Assembly (NCBI RefSeq): GCF_020740795.1
Contig: NC_067312.1
Span: forward strand, 68,840,905 to 68,904,904
DNA length: 64,000 nucleotides
Source: Apus apus
Lineage: Eukaryota; Chordata; Aves; Apodiformes; Apodidae
Direction: 5' to 3'
Part shown: positions 26,152 through 39,800 of the stretch, piece after piece
How positions within the stretch are numbered: the stretch's first letter is position 1
Layout of the letters: every line of letters starts with the position of its first letter
Position numbers and translations under genes: made by a program
The notes under the pieces: model-generated
Told to the model about the DNA's origin: nothing
Database searches by the model: none
The model's input: the letters and a program-made list of their open reading frames with translations, nothing else

Positions 26152-26605
26152 AGAAGCATGACCAGCAGGTCAAGGGAGGGGATTCTCACCCTATGCTCTC
26201 ATGAGACCCCACCTGCAGTACTCTGTCCAGTTCTGGAGCTCCCAGCACAAGAAGGACATGGAACTGTTGGAGCAAGCCCAGAGGTGATGATCCAGAAAAG
26301 CTGGGGAGAGACTTTTTACATGAGTGTGTAGTGATAGGACAAAGGGTAACAGCTTTTAACTGGAAGAGGGTAGACTGAGATTAGACGTTAGGAAGAAATT
26401 CTTCACTATGAGGGTGGTGAGACACAGGCACAGATTGCCCAGGGAAGTTGTGGATGCCCCATCCCTGGAAGTGTTCAAAGCCAGGCTGGATGGAGCTTGG
26501 AGCAGTCTGGTGTAGTGGGAGGTGTTCCTGGTTTCAGGTGGGCTGAAACTAGATAACCTTTAGCATCCTTTCCAACCCAAACCATTCAAATATTCTGTGA
26601 TCTCT
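26152..26605 (+). mobile_element. CR1 LINE 3' portion with internal deletion
   Basis: About 450 bp of CR1, from 'gaccagcaggtcaagggagg', through 'gagaccccacctgcagtactctgtcc' and 'cacaagaaggacatgga', to the terminal block ending 'attctgtgat'. At about 26288 it jumps from 'gcccagaggtgatgatcc' to 'agaaaagctggggagagac', skipping roughly 170 bp present in the usual CR1, so the copy is internally deleted. Orientation is 3' end right. Confidence 0.93.
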
Positions 26606-27078
26606 AAACTGCTGTATCAGGATTAAGGCCATGTAGCTTCTTACTGGTATGTCTACAGCACTGTTGGCTCTCCTCTGCTTCTGCACTGGGAACAAACTTA
26701 GGCTGACCTCCTAACCTTTACAAGTATCTTCCAGAGAAGCATACATTTCTTTCCCCTCTGTTTCTGTCCATGGATGAACGTACAGTTCATAGAACTGATC
26801 TGTTGAAAATTGAAATCTGTGGGTATTCACATTTTCGAGTTAAATGCTAGACCTTTTAATGTCAACTCATTCCCATTTTGGAGAAGCTATGCTATTTCTG
26901 AGACCACCTTTCCCCTTACCATGGTGGTGTTTTTCATAGGATTTGGTAGATCTTTGATTCTTTTGAACTTGCTGGTAGAGCTGCTGACTCAGCGGGATCA
27001 AGGTTTGACCCAGTATTTGCAAGTGCTGTAACCCCCCTAGAACCTAAGTTTTATCTTGATTAACATAAAAAAGACGAA

Positions 27079-27408
27079 ATACCTGAAAGGAGCCTGTAAG
27101 AAGGCTGCAGAAGAGCTGTTCACAATGGAGGGTAATGACAGGTCAAGAGGTAACGGTTTCAAGCTAGAGAAGGGTAGATTTAGGTTGGACATTAGGAAAA
27201 AGTTCTTTAATATGAGGGTGGCAGATCACTGGAATGGGTTGCCCAGAGAGGTGGTGGAGGCCTCATCCCTGGAGACATTCAAGGTCAGGCTTGATGGGGC
27301 TCTGAGCAATCTGTTCTAGTGTGAGATGTCCCTGCTTATTGTAGGGGGAGTGGCCTAGAGAGACCTTTAGAGGTCCCTTTCAACCCCAGACATTCTGTGA
27401 TTCTGTGA
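27079..27408 (+). mobile_element. CR1 LINE 3' end, different subfamily
   Basis: About 330 bp with 'agaagggtagatttaggttgga', 'ggttgcccagagaggtggtgg' and 'tcatccctggagacattcaa', ending in 'cattctgtgattctgtga'. The wording differs from the copy 475 bp to the left (for example 'ggaggcctcatccctggagacattc' against 'ggatgccccatccctggaagtgttc'), so these are two insertions of different CR1 subfamilies, in the same orientation. Confidence 0.93.
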
Positions 27409-30400
27409 AGTAATTAGTGTTACCGTCTTGCCCCTACATGAAACGTTTTCTAAGGGACAGTTTCACAGGACAGTTCTTGTCTTTGTTTATCAGCACTTAG
27501 GCTGTGCATGCTGACATGTGAGGAACACCAATTTATTGCAGTATTTCTCTTCCAGCCAAGTGTGTGTTTGGCTGTTTTGAGTTAGCCCTCAGTGTATCCT
27601 TGAGGCTTTTTTTTCCTGTCATCATCTACTCTGGCTTTGCTAGCCTGGTCTCCCAGTCTCACAACATAGCAGAAAGACAATCACATTGAATCAGTTTCTC
27701 TGAGACAAAAAAAAGACCTGGTGCTTGCTCAAATATGTAGTGTTACACTACAGAGCTGCTAACACTGAGAGACTTCTACAGGAAGTTTCTTTTCTTGGTG
27801 ATTTGGCCATAGAGCAAATGGTGGGTATATAAATCATCTTGACAGAAGTGGGAGAGGTGAGTGCTCTGATGCATTTAGGTCATGAGTCTTTACCTCATGG
27901 TTCAGGGACTTGGAAGCATCTGTAGGTAAGTTTAGTACCCTGCAATCTGCTATGGCCCGCTGAGCACATGGAGGCTGCTGCTGTCAGGTGGGGACATCGA
28001 GTGTGAGATGTGACTGCTCTGATGCTTTTATGCCAGTCCCCATGTCTGTGGTTGGAGGTGCAGCCTGTCTGCTGCTGGGTGGGTACACATCAGGCATCCA
28101 AGCAGCTCATGTTTCCAGTAACCACCTGCTTAAGCATCGTCCTAAATGCGGTACCTGGGAAGATCAATCATAATGTAGTCTTTCCAAGCTTGAAGAAGCC
28201 AGGGCCTTGGGATGTATTGCTACACGTTTTGGCCAGATGGAGATGTAAAGGGGAAGACCGGGTGAAAAGGGTTAAAATGCTCTCAGCAAAAGCAGTGGGC
28301 ATGTAACTGACAGAGATTTAGCTGAGGAATGGTGTTTTTAGCATGGCTTTGACTATAGGACAGGCTTCTGTAGCCCTCAAAGGTTCACATAATAAGAAGA
28401 AAATTAGCCTAGAAATGAAAAGGACTTAATTAAAATGTTAGTCTCACTTCACTACCCACTTAGTACTATCATAGCTGAGTGTGTTAATGAGATGTCCCAA
28501 TTATAGATGTTTTCTTTCTCAAAACTGTAGGGGAATAAAAAGAAAAATGTTTTTAAGGTCAAGTGCTTTGTCTTTTAAGAAGCTACACTTCTTTTTCAAA
28601 TGGTTTGGAAAAAAAAACAGGTTTTGAGGAAAGGTCAAAATGAAAAAGAAAGCCAACTGTAGTATTCTTCTAATGCATGTGTTTTCAAACCCAGTTCATT
28701 GAACTGAAATGTAGTTCCTTTCTGTGTACGATGGAAAAGCAGAAATGGTAGGAATTGGAGATTCAGAAGAAGCATCAATATTATGTGAAACGTGCTGAAC
28801 AGTTTTCTGTGTCAGGTTTTCTCCAAAACAAGGGTGTGTTCCTAAGAGCAGATTTCCTTTTTTATCAATAGGCTCTTGCATTAGTGGACATAATTGTCAT
28901 ACCACTCATCCCATGAACATAAACTTAGTAGTACTTTTAACCAGTGGCAGTTAAGTGGCTCTTTCTCTCAAAGGCCTGTGGTCTTTGGATAGAAGGAAGG
29001 AGAATATCCTGACATTTGAATTTTTTCATCATCTCTGCTCTTCCTTGCAAGGATGTGTTTTGATATTATTTTTTTTTTGTCTGAAAGCCTGCTCTTTGGC
29101 CTTTCTCTCCAGTCCCACAGGTGTTAGCTCTGTGGATGTTGTCTTCTTCTGCCAGTCTACCTTCTGCAACTACAACTGCATGCAAGCCCAGCTGGACATT
29201 CTGGGCCATGCTTTGCTGGCACTTGTATTTGTATGATCTATGTGAGAAAGCAGAACTCAGCCATTTTGCGTTCTCTGATGGATTGCAGTTGCCTGTGCAA
29301 TGGGATTTGTTTTGTTCTTGTTACAGCCACACCCCAAACTCTTACCCTTTTACCTAGACTGTCTCTGGAAAGGCTTCAAACCTAACTTCCTCTGTCCTTG
29401 CGTCACAGTATAAAATTATTTGCATTGTCCTTCTTCTAGAGTGGTGGCAAAGCTAAGGGCTACAACATCTCTCTCACACCTGGTGAAACATTTTTATTTC
29501 ACCACAGCCACAGTGGGGTGGGCTACAGGAGGCAGGCAAAGCAACATTTTTTTCCTTAAAATCCCAAAAGTGAGGAGGTGGCACCAATGGTGATTGTTTT
29601 GGTGATACAGCTCTCTCTTTGTAAAGAGAAGTGCTTCCTCACCTCTCATCACCCCTGAGAAACATTTCTCAGGAATTACTCCTGCAGCCAGCCAGAAGCT
29701 TAGAGGTGAACTTACTGGTTTTAGGATGGCTTTTTTTCAGAGTGTTCAAGTTTCTCAGTTACAGTTTCTATTAATTTCTGTGTGCTTGGCCATAACAGTT
29801 TTGTGAAGAAAACAGATGTGGTCATATTTCGGTGAGAGGGAGTAAGAGGGTTTGCAAGGAAGATTTACAGCACAGAGTAAAAGACTATCCACTTCCTCAT
29901 CAGTCTCCAAGGAATAACTGCTCAATTTAATCCTTCCTTTCTTTAAATATTGTATTTCTTGCATGAGGTTGTTCTTTTGGCTAATTATTTTGGAAGTTTC
30001 TGTGTTGTCTGAACAAGACAGAAGTATGTGTTGTGGGACTCACTTTTAAGTATATAGATAATCTCCTATCTGAACATAACTTCACATTTGAGCATTGTTT
30101 AGAAGAGTGCTTGTCAGAAATTCAGTGTCTTTCTAAAAGCTGCTGCTCTGTGTCCAACCATCTTGTACAGCATACCAGGTTAAAGGTGTGACTTAAAACA
30201 GAAGTGGTGTTTGTTGCTGACTGAGTGGTGTGTTGTCAAGAGGTGAAAGAAAATCTTGTGTTTCAGTATGAAATACAAGCACTAACATCAGAGGAAGCTT
30301 TCTGATGTATAAGAAGATAAGCTAGCAAAACCAAATGGAGAAGAAAGCAAGGAATTGATCCAAGTCAGATTTAAAGTGATTGAGGTCAGACTACTGACTC

Positions 30401-33400
30401 ACACAGGGCGCTGGGTGATAAGATGCCATCTGGGGCCTGACACCTGTTGTGCTGGTTCTTTTATTCAGGGGGATGCCTGATCATGGTGGTCTGCGCTCCA
30501 GCTATTCTCAGTCTCAGTACAAATTTCTGAGATTCAGTATCTTGATCTCTGTCCTGGTGTCTTTATTCTTCTCACCATTCATCAGACTCACTAGATCCAT
30601 TGAAGTGCCTTATTCCCTAGTCCAACTGTTTTATAGTCTCTGTTCCACAGCTCTGCTGCTGAAATTTATTTTACATTGACTGGACTGGGGTTGCTTCCTG
30701 TTCCCAACAGGAATTTAACCTCCATTATGTATTCTTCCTTATGCCTTATGATGAAGTATACTAAATTATTAAGGCTCCATAAGATGTCATGTTAATCTTT
30801 AGATGCCTGGCACGAGGTGAGCTACCATTGGCTTCCATGTGTATGTTCTGACTCTTGATTACATGGATTTATCAAAACCAAGCATTAAAATGTATATGAA
30901 CAGTAGGGTGCTTTTTAACCTGCTGTTACTTCCTTTAACTCCTTGGTTTTTTTCTATCTAAAACCTTGTTTAAGGAACTCTCTTAAGATTATATTCTAGT
31001 TGCAAAGAAATTGAGAGGTGTTAAAAGAGAAGCCTGCAAGCTCTGGTGTCTTGCATAGTGTAGAGGTAGCCAAGGCTGTGTTTCCTCTGCCAGTTGTGTG
31101 GTACTGTAGAGACCAGTTGAGCAGAAAACTGCTCATTGTAGTGACCCTCTGTTCCCTCATTTCTACTTGACTGGTTGAACAGAAAGAAGATCTCAGGGAA
31201 CAATAACCTGTATCTGTCTGGGAAAAGGAAGAATAGATGTGGTGATCAAGATAATATCCTACAACTTCAGAAGCACAAGCTCAGCTCCCAACTCTGCCTC
31301 TCACCTTGCTAAGTTTTGGGTGTCCTAGTCCTTCAGAGGCAGCTGAGGGCTTCAGCCTCTGAAAAAAGGAGTTGCTACCACTGTCTTTTATCTGGAAAAC
31401 AGTCAGGAGGATACACAGAGGGAGAAAGTCTCCACACTCTATGGACAATCAGGAAGACACGGTTATTGATTTATCTAGGTAGAGTTCTTAGTTTCAAGAT
31501 TTTGCAGCTTTTACCTGCTAGATTTTGCAGCTTATACCTGCTAGATTTTGCACTGGGAACTTAAGGAGTTAGAGCAGTCAGTTTTTTCTTGGCTGGAGTT
31601 TCTTTGGTTTTCTGTTTCACATTCTCTAGGGTTTATTTTATTGAGCATTGTCCCTGCAACTGTGATTTAGAGATGCAAGATGAAGCAAGAAGCAGGAGGA
31701 AAGGAAGGGTAAGGTAGAGCAGTAGCACCAACAAAAGCAAAGTCACCAGCCAGCAGAGGCAGGCAGCTTTTATCTGCATCTTGTGTGGGGGATGGACATC
31801 TGTTTGCTGGGATAGAAGACAATGACCAGGCAGCAGAAAATACAGCTGCCAATAGATTAGTCCAGTCTGTCCATGGATCCATCAGTGGCACTCTAGGCTG
31901 ATGACACTTTTATTCTCCCCCTCTGCATCTTGCTTCCAGAAACCAGATAGTCAAAATACACTTGCTCTGCTGTTAAACTAAGAATGCTATGTGCAAGGTT
32001 TTATTTTAATGAACACTGCTGAGTATTCTAGAGTATTAAAAAGTACAAGGTAGGCCTTTCTGATATAAATATATTTTGTGCAATAGCTTTTTGGAAGAGG
32101 GATGTTTTGCTTTCTTTAGAAAGCATTCTGTTGTTTAAAAACTGACCATCTGGAAAACAATTTCCACCTGGAGTTGCACTCGTTTTCTGTGATGTTCCAG
32201 GGTTCTTAGCCAGACTGCAGCCATGTAGTTCAGTAGGGCATCCAGGAAGGGGTACCACACTGCCTTGGAATGGCACTTGCACAGTCCTTCTTTGTAACAT
32301 TATTTCACCTTCAACCATTTCAGTCCAAGGACTTCCCAAGTTGGATGTGATTTCTGTGTACAGGGGAGAAAAGCAAGCATGTTTTTACTAGGCTTTCATT
32401 TACTACCGAGAAAGCTGCATGAGTGGGGGAAGACAGGGAAGCAGCTGAAGCAAATTTATCCTTGAATTGGAGGTGACATCCATGAAAAATGTTTTGTGCT
32501 TTTTTTTCCAGCCAATCTTTGCCTAGCAGTGTCTTCACAGCATTAATCACAGCTAAAAGGTTCTGCAGGAGACCTTTGCTCTCTGTTAAGAAATACTAAT
32601 GAGGATATGGACTTAATGTTTTATCCCTCTTCAGAGGGTTTGCTTGCTGCAGACAGCAAAGGAAGGCTGTCAGGAGAGGGTTTTAACCCTGGGAAGGAAG
32701 CAAGCACCTCCCTCTCACAAAATGTTTCTATTATCTTGCTGAGAAGGAATCATAAGCATGAGATTGGGCAGCCGCTAACATTTCCAGTGGCAAAAGAGGC
32801 AGGTGGCTTTTAGATGGTCTGGCAGGTGGGAAAAGGACCTGTCTGTGCTCTTAGCTGGGAACTAGGTCAAGAGGAGCAACCTTGCATGCAAATTCAGCAA
32901 GGAGAGAGAAGTATGTTTCCTGTGGTGGTGGCACAGCAGGACTAGCAGTTATGGGACATCTTGGATCTTGTGTCAGAGGGCAGGATGTTCCTCCCCTCCT
33001 GGGCAGGGCAGGAAGGAGGACAACGCTGTTGAGGGAGGGCAGGGAGACCAAAATGGCCACGATAGGGTTGTGAGTCTGCCTACCTGTCAACTCCTCCTAG
33101 GGACAGTGAGAAAGGAGTTTAATGTGTTCCCACACAAGAAAGTGCTAGCTTTTTGTTATTTTCTTTTTTTTTTTTTTCCTGGTGTTTTGTGTGCTTATGC
33201 CTGGTGCTTGAGTACAATGCATATCTGATTGCCATCCCTTCCTTGCTCTTCAAATTACAAAAGTCCTGTACTTACAATCCACAACTAGGAGTATGTAACC
33301 ACCTCTGATGTGACCTCCTCATAAACAAATCCCAAATGATACAGAGCCAGCTTGATTTACAGCCAAAGACCAAATCCCCAGAATGGAGCACTGGTTATTT

Positions 33401-35825
33401 TCTTTTTATCTACAACCAGTTTCTGCTTTGACTTTGCAGTATTAAGAGGGTGACAAAAAAGGTTTTCTTGTCTCTTACTCAAACATCAGTATGTCCAAAA
33501 AACTCTGTAAATCAGGTGTGTTTAAAGCCAGGCTTTTCAGAATAAACTATAAGAGCTGAAATGTATTTAGAAATGCTGTCAATTGCAGATGCACAGCCAT
33601 GTGATTGTGCAGAAGCCTCGTCAATACTCCTGGAGACATTATTTCACCTGAGCAATGGAAAAGAGTGCGTTGGGGTATGTGTTGCTACTCACAGTGCTCT
33701 CCCTTGAGTATGCCTGGGAGCTTCGTGGGGAAGGTTTTCTGAAGCATCCAGCCTTGGCCTAACTTCCCTCACATAGCAACTGATGGTACAACTTGTACCA
33801 ATGCCAGTGAAGAGAGAGTTTAAGCCTAGTGCTGTAGAAGATCCTATATAGAGAAGTATTGCACAATAGGGAAGCATTGTCACAGTCATGTTAGACTGTC
33901 TAGTTCTTAGTCATTTGTAAAGGAAGACTGATGCTCAGGCACAATAGCAACGAGTGGAGAGAGAGATCTGAATTCTCTGCATGGTAAATGCAACAGCCAG
34001 CACAGTATTGTCAAAACAAAGACCTCTGACAAAAGGTGTTCACTGTCGAGTAGTAGCATAAAATACTGGGGTGCTTTGAGCAGGGCATACTGGGATGATA
34101 ACCATATATTGAGCTTAACAAACTACCTGAACACATCCTAACTTTAAACTTTGTGGTGGTGTCACCAGACTTACATGGATGCGTCAAAGTCACATTTGTG
34201 TCTCAAATTATAACTTTTGTAAACAGCAGAGCTAGCTTAACCAAGGAGCATGCTGTCATCTTCTGTTAGTTTTAACTGCCCTTTCTTTGGAAGTTATCAC
34301 TAAGACATTTTATTAATCATCACTTAGCTGTGGCTGAAAATTGGATTTATTCTGAATGAAGAGTTCTTCAGGTCAGCCCAAACTTACTCATCGTGCAGTC
34401 TTAGTCTTGCTATTGAGATCAGTCCAGGCATTCCATGCACTTTTATTGCAAATCATCTTTCCTTTAATACCACACAAGAAACTCTTCTGAATAAAGCTGC
34501 ATTGTAAATCCATCCCTTGGCTTTTCAAGTAAATGCTCATTAGGAAGGGAAGAGGGCAGCCTGTTGCAGTGATAATCTTGAATAGGAGAGCCCAATTCCC
34601 TTGAAGTCAATGAATGAGATCAAAAGCAAAACTTGCAGGCTCCTCTGCAGTCCTCATTAGGGCAGCCCAGGTGTTCCTAGCCTCCATGGGTGCAGGGCAG
34701 CTTCCTCAGCATCTGTAGCCCTTATTTTAGCCAGTTTACCTTTTCCTGCAAATCTGCAGCTTCTGTTTACCTTCCTGCTGACACCAGCATTTTTGTCAAA
34801 TCCAGCAGTGGTGAAGGGAGGGACTCGAGGAAGCAGCTCTTTTTTTAACAACTGAGACATAACCTTTTAGTTGTCTTTTTTCTTCTTTCTTGTGGAATAT
34901 GGCTGAAACTCAGCATGTTACATCTTTGGCATCAACAGAAAGAAAATGATGGTTATCACTGTGCCTTGAAGTCAGGTGTGTTTCTCCGTATTAAAGGGTA
35001 GTGTTTTTCTTCCATCTCACTGAGCTGAAAGAGAGCAAGAAGGCTGATGACCTGTCCCCTCTCCAGCTTTGGGAAGGATTTTCTGGGACCTTGGAATGGA
35101 AGAAGGGTGAGAGGGCTGAGCTGGCAATGGGGCAGGCTGCCTGCTCTTCTCTCCCCACAAGTCCCATGAGGAAGGACGGGCATGAATAAATGCCCTGGAA
35201 ATCTAAGGCCAGGGACTGAGTAGGTCAGCAGCTACTAATTCCTCCCTTCCTACTGGGATCTGACCTGACCTCAAATAGCTGCATGCTGTGGCTGACAAAA
35301 ATAAGCTAACATCCCTTGCAAACAACCAAGTCTTACAATGGTCAGCTTGGTGGTTTTTTTCCCTCTCCCCCCTCGATCACATGCATTGTAATGTAATACC
35401 TAAATGAATCTGCTTCAATCTCAGCTCAGTTCCAGGATCCCTGCTGAAAAGGTGTCAATGTCTCTGTCTGGGGGATGCCCAGGGCTGGTCATAGCTGGTG
35501 GCAGATCACTCCAGCCCGAGTCACTGGTGTGGTTGCCAAAACATATGGAAGGAATGGCAAAAATGCCAGAGTGGAAGAGTGAGGAAAAAAGAGGGGAGAG
35601 CAAGAAGAGGCAGACAATGCTGACCACCTCCCAGGGCAGGAGCAGATGCAGAGAGATCACGGCAGGGTTGTAGGGTTGTTTTCCAGACAGCAGGGGAAGG
35701 TGTGAGAGGGAAGGAGCTGCAGGAAGAGACCACCACGTTCTGGTCTCCCCTTGCTACTCCGGGTGGGGGTGCGGGGAAGATGGTGGGGTGTCTGTTTCTC
35801 ACTACCTGGGTCTGTTTTACCTAGC
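27409..35825. other. Probable intron; no exon seen
   Basis: Over 8 kb of unique-looking DNA. I recognise no exon, RNA gene or clear mobile element. A weak resemblance to the MIR tRNA-like part occurs near 31275-31320, too faint to call. The longest open frame, 103 codons on the minus strand at 32028-32339, has no splice or family support. A T-rich run lies at about 33165-33178. Confidence 0.45.
31498..31552 (+). repeat. Tandem duplication of a 23-bp unit (2.4 copies)
   Basis: A 23-bp unit beginning GATTTTGCAGC and ending ACCTGCTA is repeated directly at 31498-31520 and 31521-31543 with one T/A difference. A third partial copy of 9 bp follows to 31552. No known function. Confidence 0.93.
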
Positions 35826-35976
35826 AAATTAATTTGCCCCCAGGTCGAATCTGTCTTGCCTACCACAGTAATTGTTAAGCAGTCTCCATGTCTTTTCTCC
35901 CCTGAGGATCCTTATCTATTTTCTCTCCCTGTCCTGCTGAGGAGGGGGAGTGATTGGGAGGTTGGAGGGAGTGCAG
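35826..35976 (+). mobile_element. Older LTR 3' tail, related ERV-L-like family
   Basis: The 'aatttgcccccaggtcgaat', 'ctgtcttgcctaccacagtaattg' and 'ttttctctccctgtcctgctgaggagggggagtgatt' words line up, with substitutions, with the 3' part of common avian ERV-L LTRs. It is more diverged than the LTR piece that starts about 130 bp to the right. The 5' limit is uncertain. Confidence 0.6.
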
Positions 35977-36104
35977 GTATAAGCCCACAAAACTCAGCCA
36001 AGAAAGGCACCTTCAACTCTCTAAATAAATAGCTCTTTCTTTCTTAGGGGCTCTGGTAGGACACCAAACAAATCTGGGTTTGTATTTTCTGTAGCAGTAG
36101 GAAA

Positions 36105-36545
36105 GAAAGCCCAGGCTGGAGCAGCTCCAGACCTGGTGGGAAGGACTCATGAAGGAGAGGTTTGTGGAGGACTCTCTCCCATGGGAGGGACCCCGTGGGG
36201 AAGCAGGGCAGGGCTGTAAGGAATCCTTCTTCCTGAGGAGGAAGGAGCAGCAGGAACCACCAGCCTGTGAACTGACTCTAAACCCCATCCCCCTGTGCCG
36301 CTGGGGGGAAGGAGGGAGAGAAACCGGTGTGTTTGATTAGTGTGAAATGAAATTCTTATTTTTCCCCAAGTTGAGTCTGTTTTGCCCGTGACCTGAAGAA
36401 CCCTCCTTGTCCTTGTCTCCACCCACAAGCTTCTAGTTGGGCTTTGTCCTTCCCATCCCAGAGTGTGTGTGTGTGTGGAGGCCGAAGTTGAGTGAGTGGC
36501 CGTGGGGCTGTTTCTTTATTGTTGTGTTACGCCCAAACCGCAACA
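36105..36545 (+). mobile_element. Truncated solo LTR, second copy of the 21.3-kb element
   Basis: This aligns directly with 21792-22306 at high identity from 'gaaagcccaggctggagcag' to the terminal CCAAACCGCAACA. Relative to that copy it lacks about 80 bp (positions corresponding to roughly 22019-22097), joining 'gagaaaccgg' straight to 'tgtgtttgatt'. The ATTAAA of the first copy is ATGAAA here. The 5' half of the LTR is absent. It has the same orientation as the first copy, 14.3 kb away. Confidence 0.85.
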
Positions 36546-36832
36546 GGTTCTGACCAGTGGCTGCCCTGAAAACTGCATAAAGACTGCCTGGCTCTTCCGG
36601 GGAAAAAGGGTGTTACTGATTCATGGGGAACTTCTCTTCAAAATATGGTCCCTTTTCCTAAACAGTGTTATCACAGGCAGCAGTTCCCAGGTGATTCTGG
36701 TCAGATGGCCACTCTCAGGGACAGATAGCCATGTTGATCAGATATATTTATCTCAGTGAAATCTCCTTCAACACCCTCCTAACGTCTGGGAAATGACCCT
36801 TGTGTAGCTGATTCATGGTATAGATGTTACTG

Positions 36833-36870
36833 AGTATTTATTTATTTATTTATTTGTTTGTTTGTTTTTA
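36833..36870 (+). repeat. Short (TTTA)n(TTTG)n microsatellite
   Basis: Five to six TTTA units pass directly into three TTTG units and a short T run. Confidence 0.9.
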
Positions 36871-39800
36871 TCCTTTAGTTCCTTTTTTAAAGACAGAAGC
36901 CTTCTTTTATGTGTTCATGTAAGAATCTGACTCACAAGAAAAATACCATGAAATCATGAGACTTTTAAACACAGAATTTGCCTTTTTATAATGCAGGGTT
37001 AAACACAAAGCAAGCAGTGACTTTTTAAAGACATCCTTAGTGCCTCCCTGGATTTGCCATTGAGTCTGAGTCCTGCTTAGAAGGCAAGTTTACTTGTACT
37101 CTTTCCTCTGCTGGAGAACACCAGACAGACACTGCGGTGATGGTGTCACTCTGTGCCCAGGGAAGGCCTCTAAATAGACCATGGTCTGGGCAGTGATATG
37201 TGGCTAAACGCAGGCTCCGTGGTCTCTCCTGTTTACCTTTTGGGATGCTGCAGCCTGTCCCTCTGCAGCATCACTGAGCTTGTGGGTGGAGGCAGAAGCA
37301 GTAGGCAGTCCTAGGCAGAGCCTGTCTGTACAGTCTTCTACAACCCTGTGGTCCTACTCAATATTCTTATTTTGTAACCCTTCAAAATACAGAGACACTC
37401 AAGTCCACCAACAGCCTCTGTCTCAGTGTGGATTTCCAGGAGAGGTACAAACTTTCTTGATGGCTGATGACTGCAATATACTAGTTCAACCAAAAGAGAC
37501 TTCAGATGGGATTGCTAGAGTTTTCTCAGCGCACCCCCTTTTCACTGGGGGCTGAAAATGAGCAGAGCTGCTTTAAATTGCAATGGTGTGGTAAAGGAAT
37601 AACAATAGGCCATCACTGTCTTCTTAAGCTACTAGAAAATAGTAATGTATTCTGGTCTCAATCACAGCTCAGGGCTCTAATCCCTTTCATCTCATTACCC
37701 TTGGTGAGCAAAGGATAAAGCAATTTCCATTTTCAAAACGGATCCCCTGCCTCTCAGACTGGGGTAGTGCCATCTCAAATCTCAAGTGGAACGTACTTTT
37801 TTAAGTGGGTCACTCTTTATCTTCAGACTTTGCTTGCCTTCAAATGCCGAAGCAGGGACCTGTCCCTTCCCCTCTGTTGCTAAAAGCTTGACTGCATGTG
37901 GAGAAGCTTTTGCAGATCTCTGAGAAGGTGACATCAGACTGGGATGTCAGAACTTTTTTTTTTTTACTTTATAGGTAGATTTGGAGACCAACACGGCACT
38001 TTAAAAGGTCTCATGGTGTTCATATTCTGGTCCTTTCAACAACACTGATATTTTCTATGAAAGAATTACTTAAGGGGCACAAACTTTACCTTAAAAATCT
38101 CTCTTAAAAATAAGGAATCCACAGCCCTGTCTTCTAGTTCTTCAGAGACTTCTTTTGTGTCATCTCCTGATTTTGTTACAAAGAACATCTGCCTACTTTG
38201 TGTCATGGATGAGATACAGTGCAACTAGCATGAGATTGCACTTGTAGTTGAAATATTTTTTCAGGCAAGTATCTAGATGAGCCAAGATATAGTGGGATTT
38301 TTGGCTGTCAGTGGCCTTATTCTTTCCTGTTCGCAGTTTCTGTAATATGAATTAACATTTCTGAGCTTCTGTGTTTGTGTCTGTGTTGTCTTTGAGACCC
38401 TCATTTTGTCCAAGCTGGCCATATAGTTTTCAGAAATGCCTGTTCTGAGCAAACAATAACAGTAAAATATCCTTGAGCATCAGTAGGAAGCAAGGGGAAA
38501 GCTACATGTTTTGTGGATCTCCCTAAAGGAGAAGTTGCTTGTGATCCAGAATTAGGCAGGCTGGGTTTACGGTATGACACTGAAATATGGTTTTTCATCT
38601 TCTCTTTGGAAATGAAAAAACAGGGCAACAGATCACCTCTGCCTCCTCCCTCTCAGGACAGCCCTTAGAGAAAAAATCTGTGCAGGGTTACTGTAAGAAA
38701 TGAGTCATTCATAGATGTGAGATTTGTCCCCATCTCTGCCATGGGAAGTGCCATTTTACAGTTTTCTCCAGCCCTTGATTCCAGCCTCAGGTGCCCAGTG
38801 TTGTCCCTCACTGTTGCCTGTTTTGCCTTGAGTATTCTAAGGGGGGGTACATCTCAAAACACATTCCTCTGTGCTGACCCTGTCCCCCAGTGCAAGCCTC
38901 CTGCCCTCTCCTTTTTGACTTTTGGCTCAGGTGTGGGTTGGTGCAGGACAGTGCAGCACTTGGTCACTGCCTGGGATAATCTCACGGACAGAGTTCAGTC
39001 CTGCTTCTGTGTTGGAAGTGGAAGGGATTTTAACTTGGGTTGCTTCTCATGTTCAGGTTTAAGCAGAGTAGTTCTGAGCTGGGGCAGATGAAGTGCAAAA
39101 GGGGAGAAAAGAAGATTTTATATAGTTATGTCTGGTTAACTTAGTCTTTCTTGTTTCACTTCAGGAAGAAAAAAGAATAATCCATGTAGGTCACCGTTAC
39201 CTTAATTTTAAGACATGCGGAATCTTATCCCACTTATATGGCTGGAAGTGTATTCCAGTGCAAAGTTATAAATTCTTTATGTTTCATTTGGGTATAGAAC
39301 ACTGGATCTTGTGAATGGTACTTCCATTGGAATTACCTGACATTTGGGTAAAATGCCTTTGATGGGGTGAATAAAGGATATTATGTCAGGAGGATAACAT
39401 GCAGCAGAATGACTGGTCTGAGAAACAAAAAAAATTGCATTTTTACCAATGACAAATTTGACTTCGTATCCTCTTTGGCGACTCTGCTGTGCAAGCAAAT
39501 GTAGCCAACAGTGGCATCTGCTGCAGGACTGAAAATGTAGCTCTCACAACCAGGAGCTGAATCCTTTTCGTTCATGTGTGGGTTAGGTGCCTGGTGCTTT
39601 TTAATTTTTTATTAATCAGGTAGGCTGTAAGGTGTTGGCAATGCCTCTTGCAGAGCAGAATAAAGCAGTTTAGATGATGCCAGAAACAAAGCATATTTCC
39701 AAAGCAGTAAACCAACAGAACGTGGAGGTCTGCTAAGTGTAAATTCTTTGTAAGCTGCACAGATGGCCCAGCCTCACAGCAGCAGCAGGATGGGAACAAT

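Noticed and set aside
26810..27319. Open frames of 73 and 87 codons
   Set aside because: The second lies within a CR1 3' region outside the reverse-transcriptase gene as far as I can tell; the first has no splice or family support.
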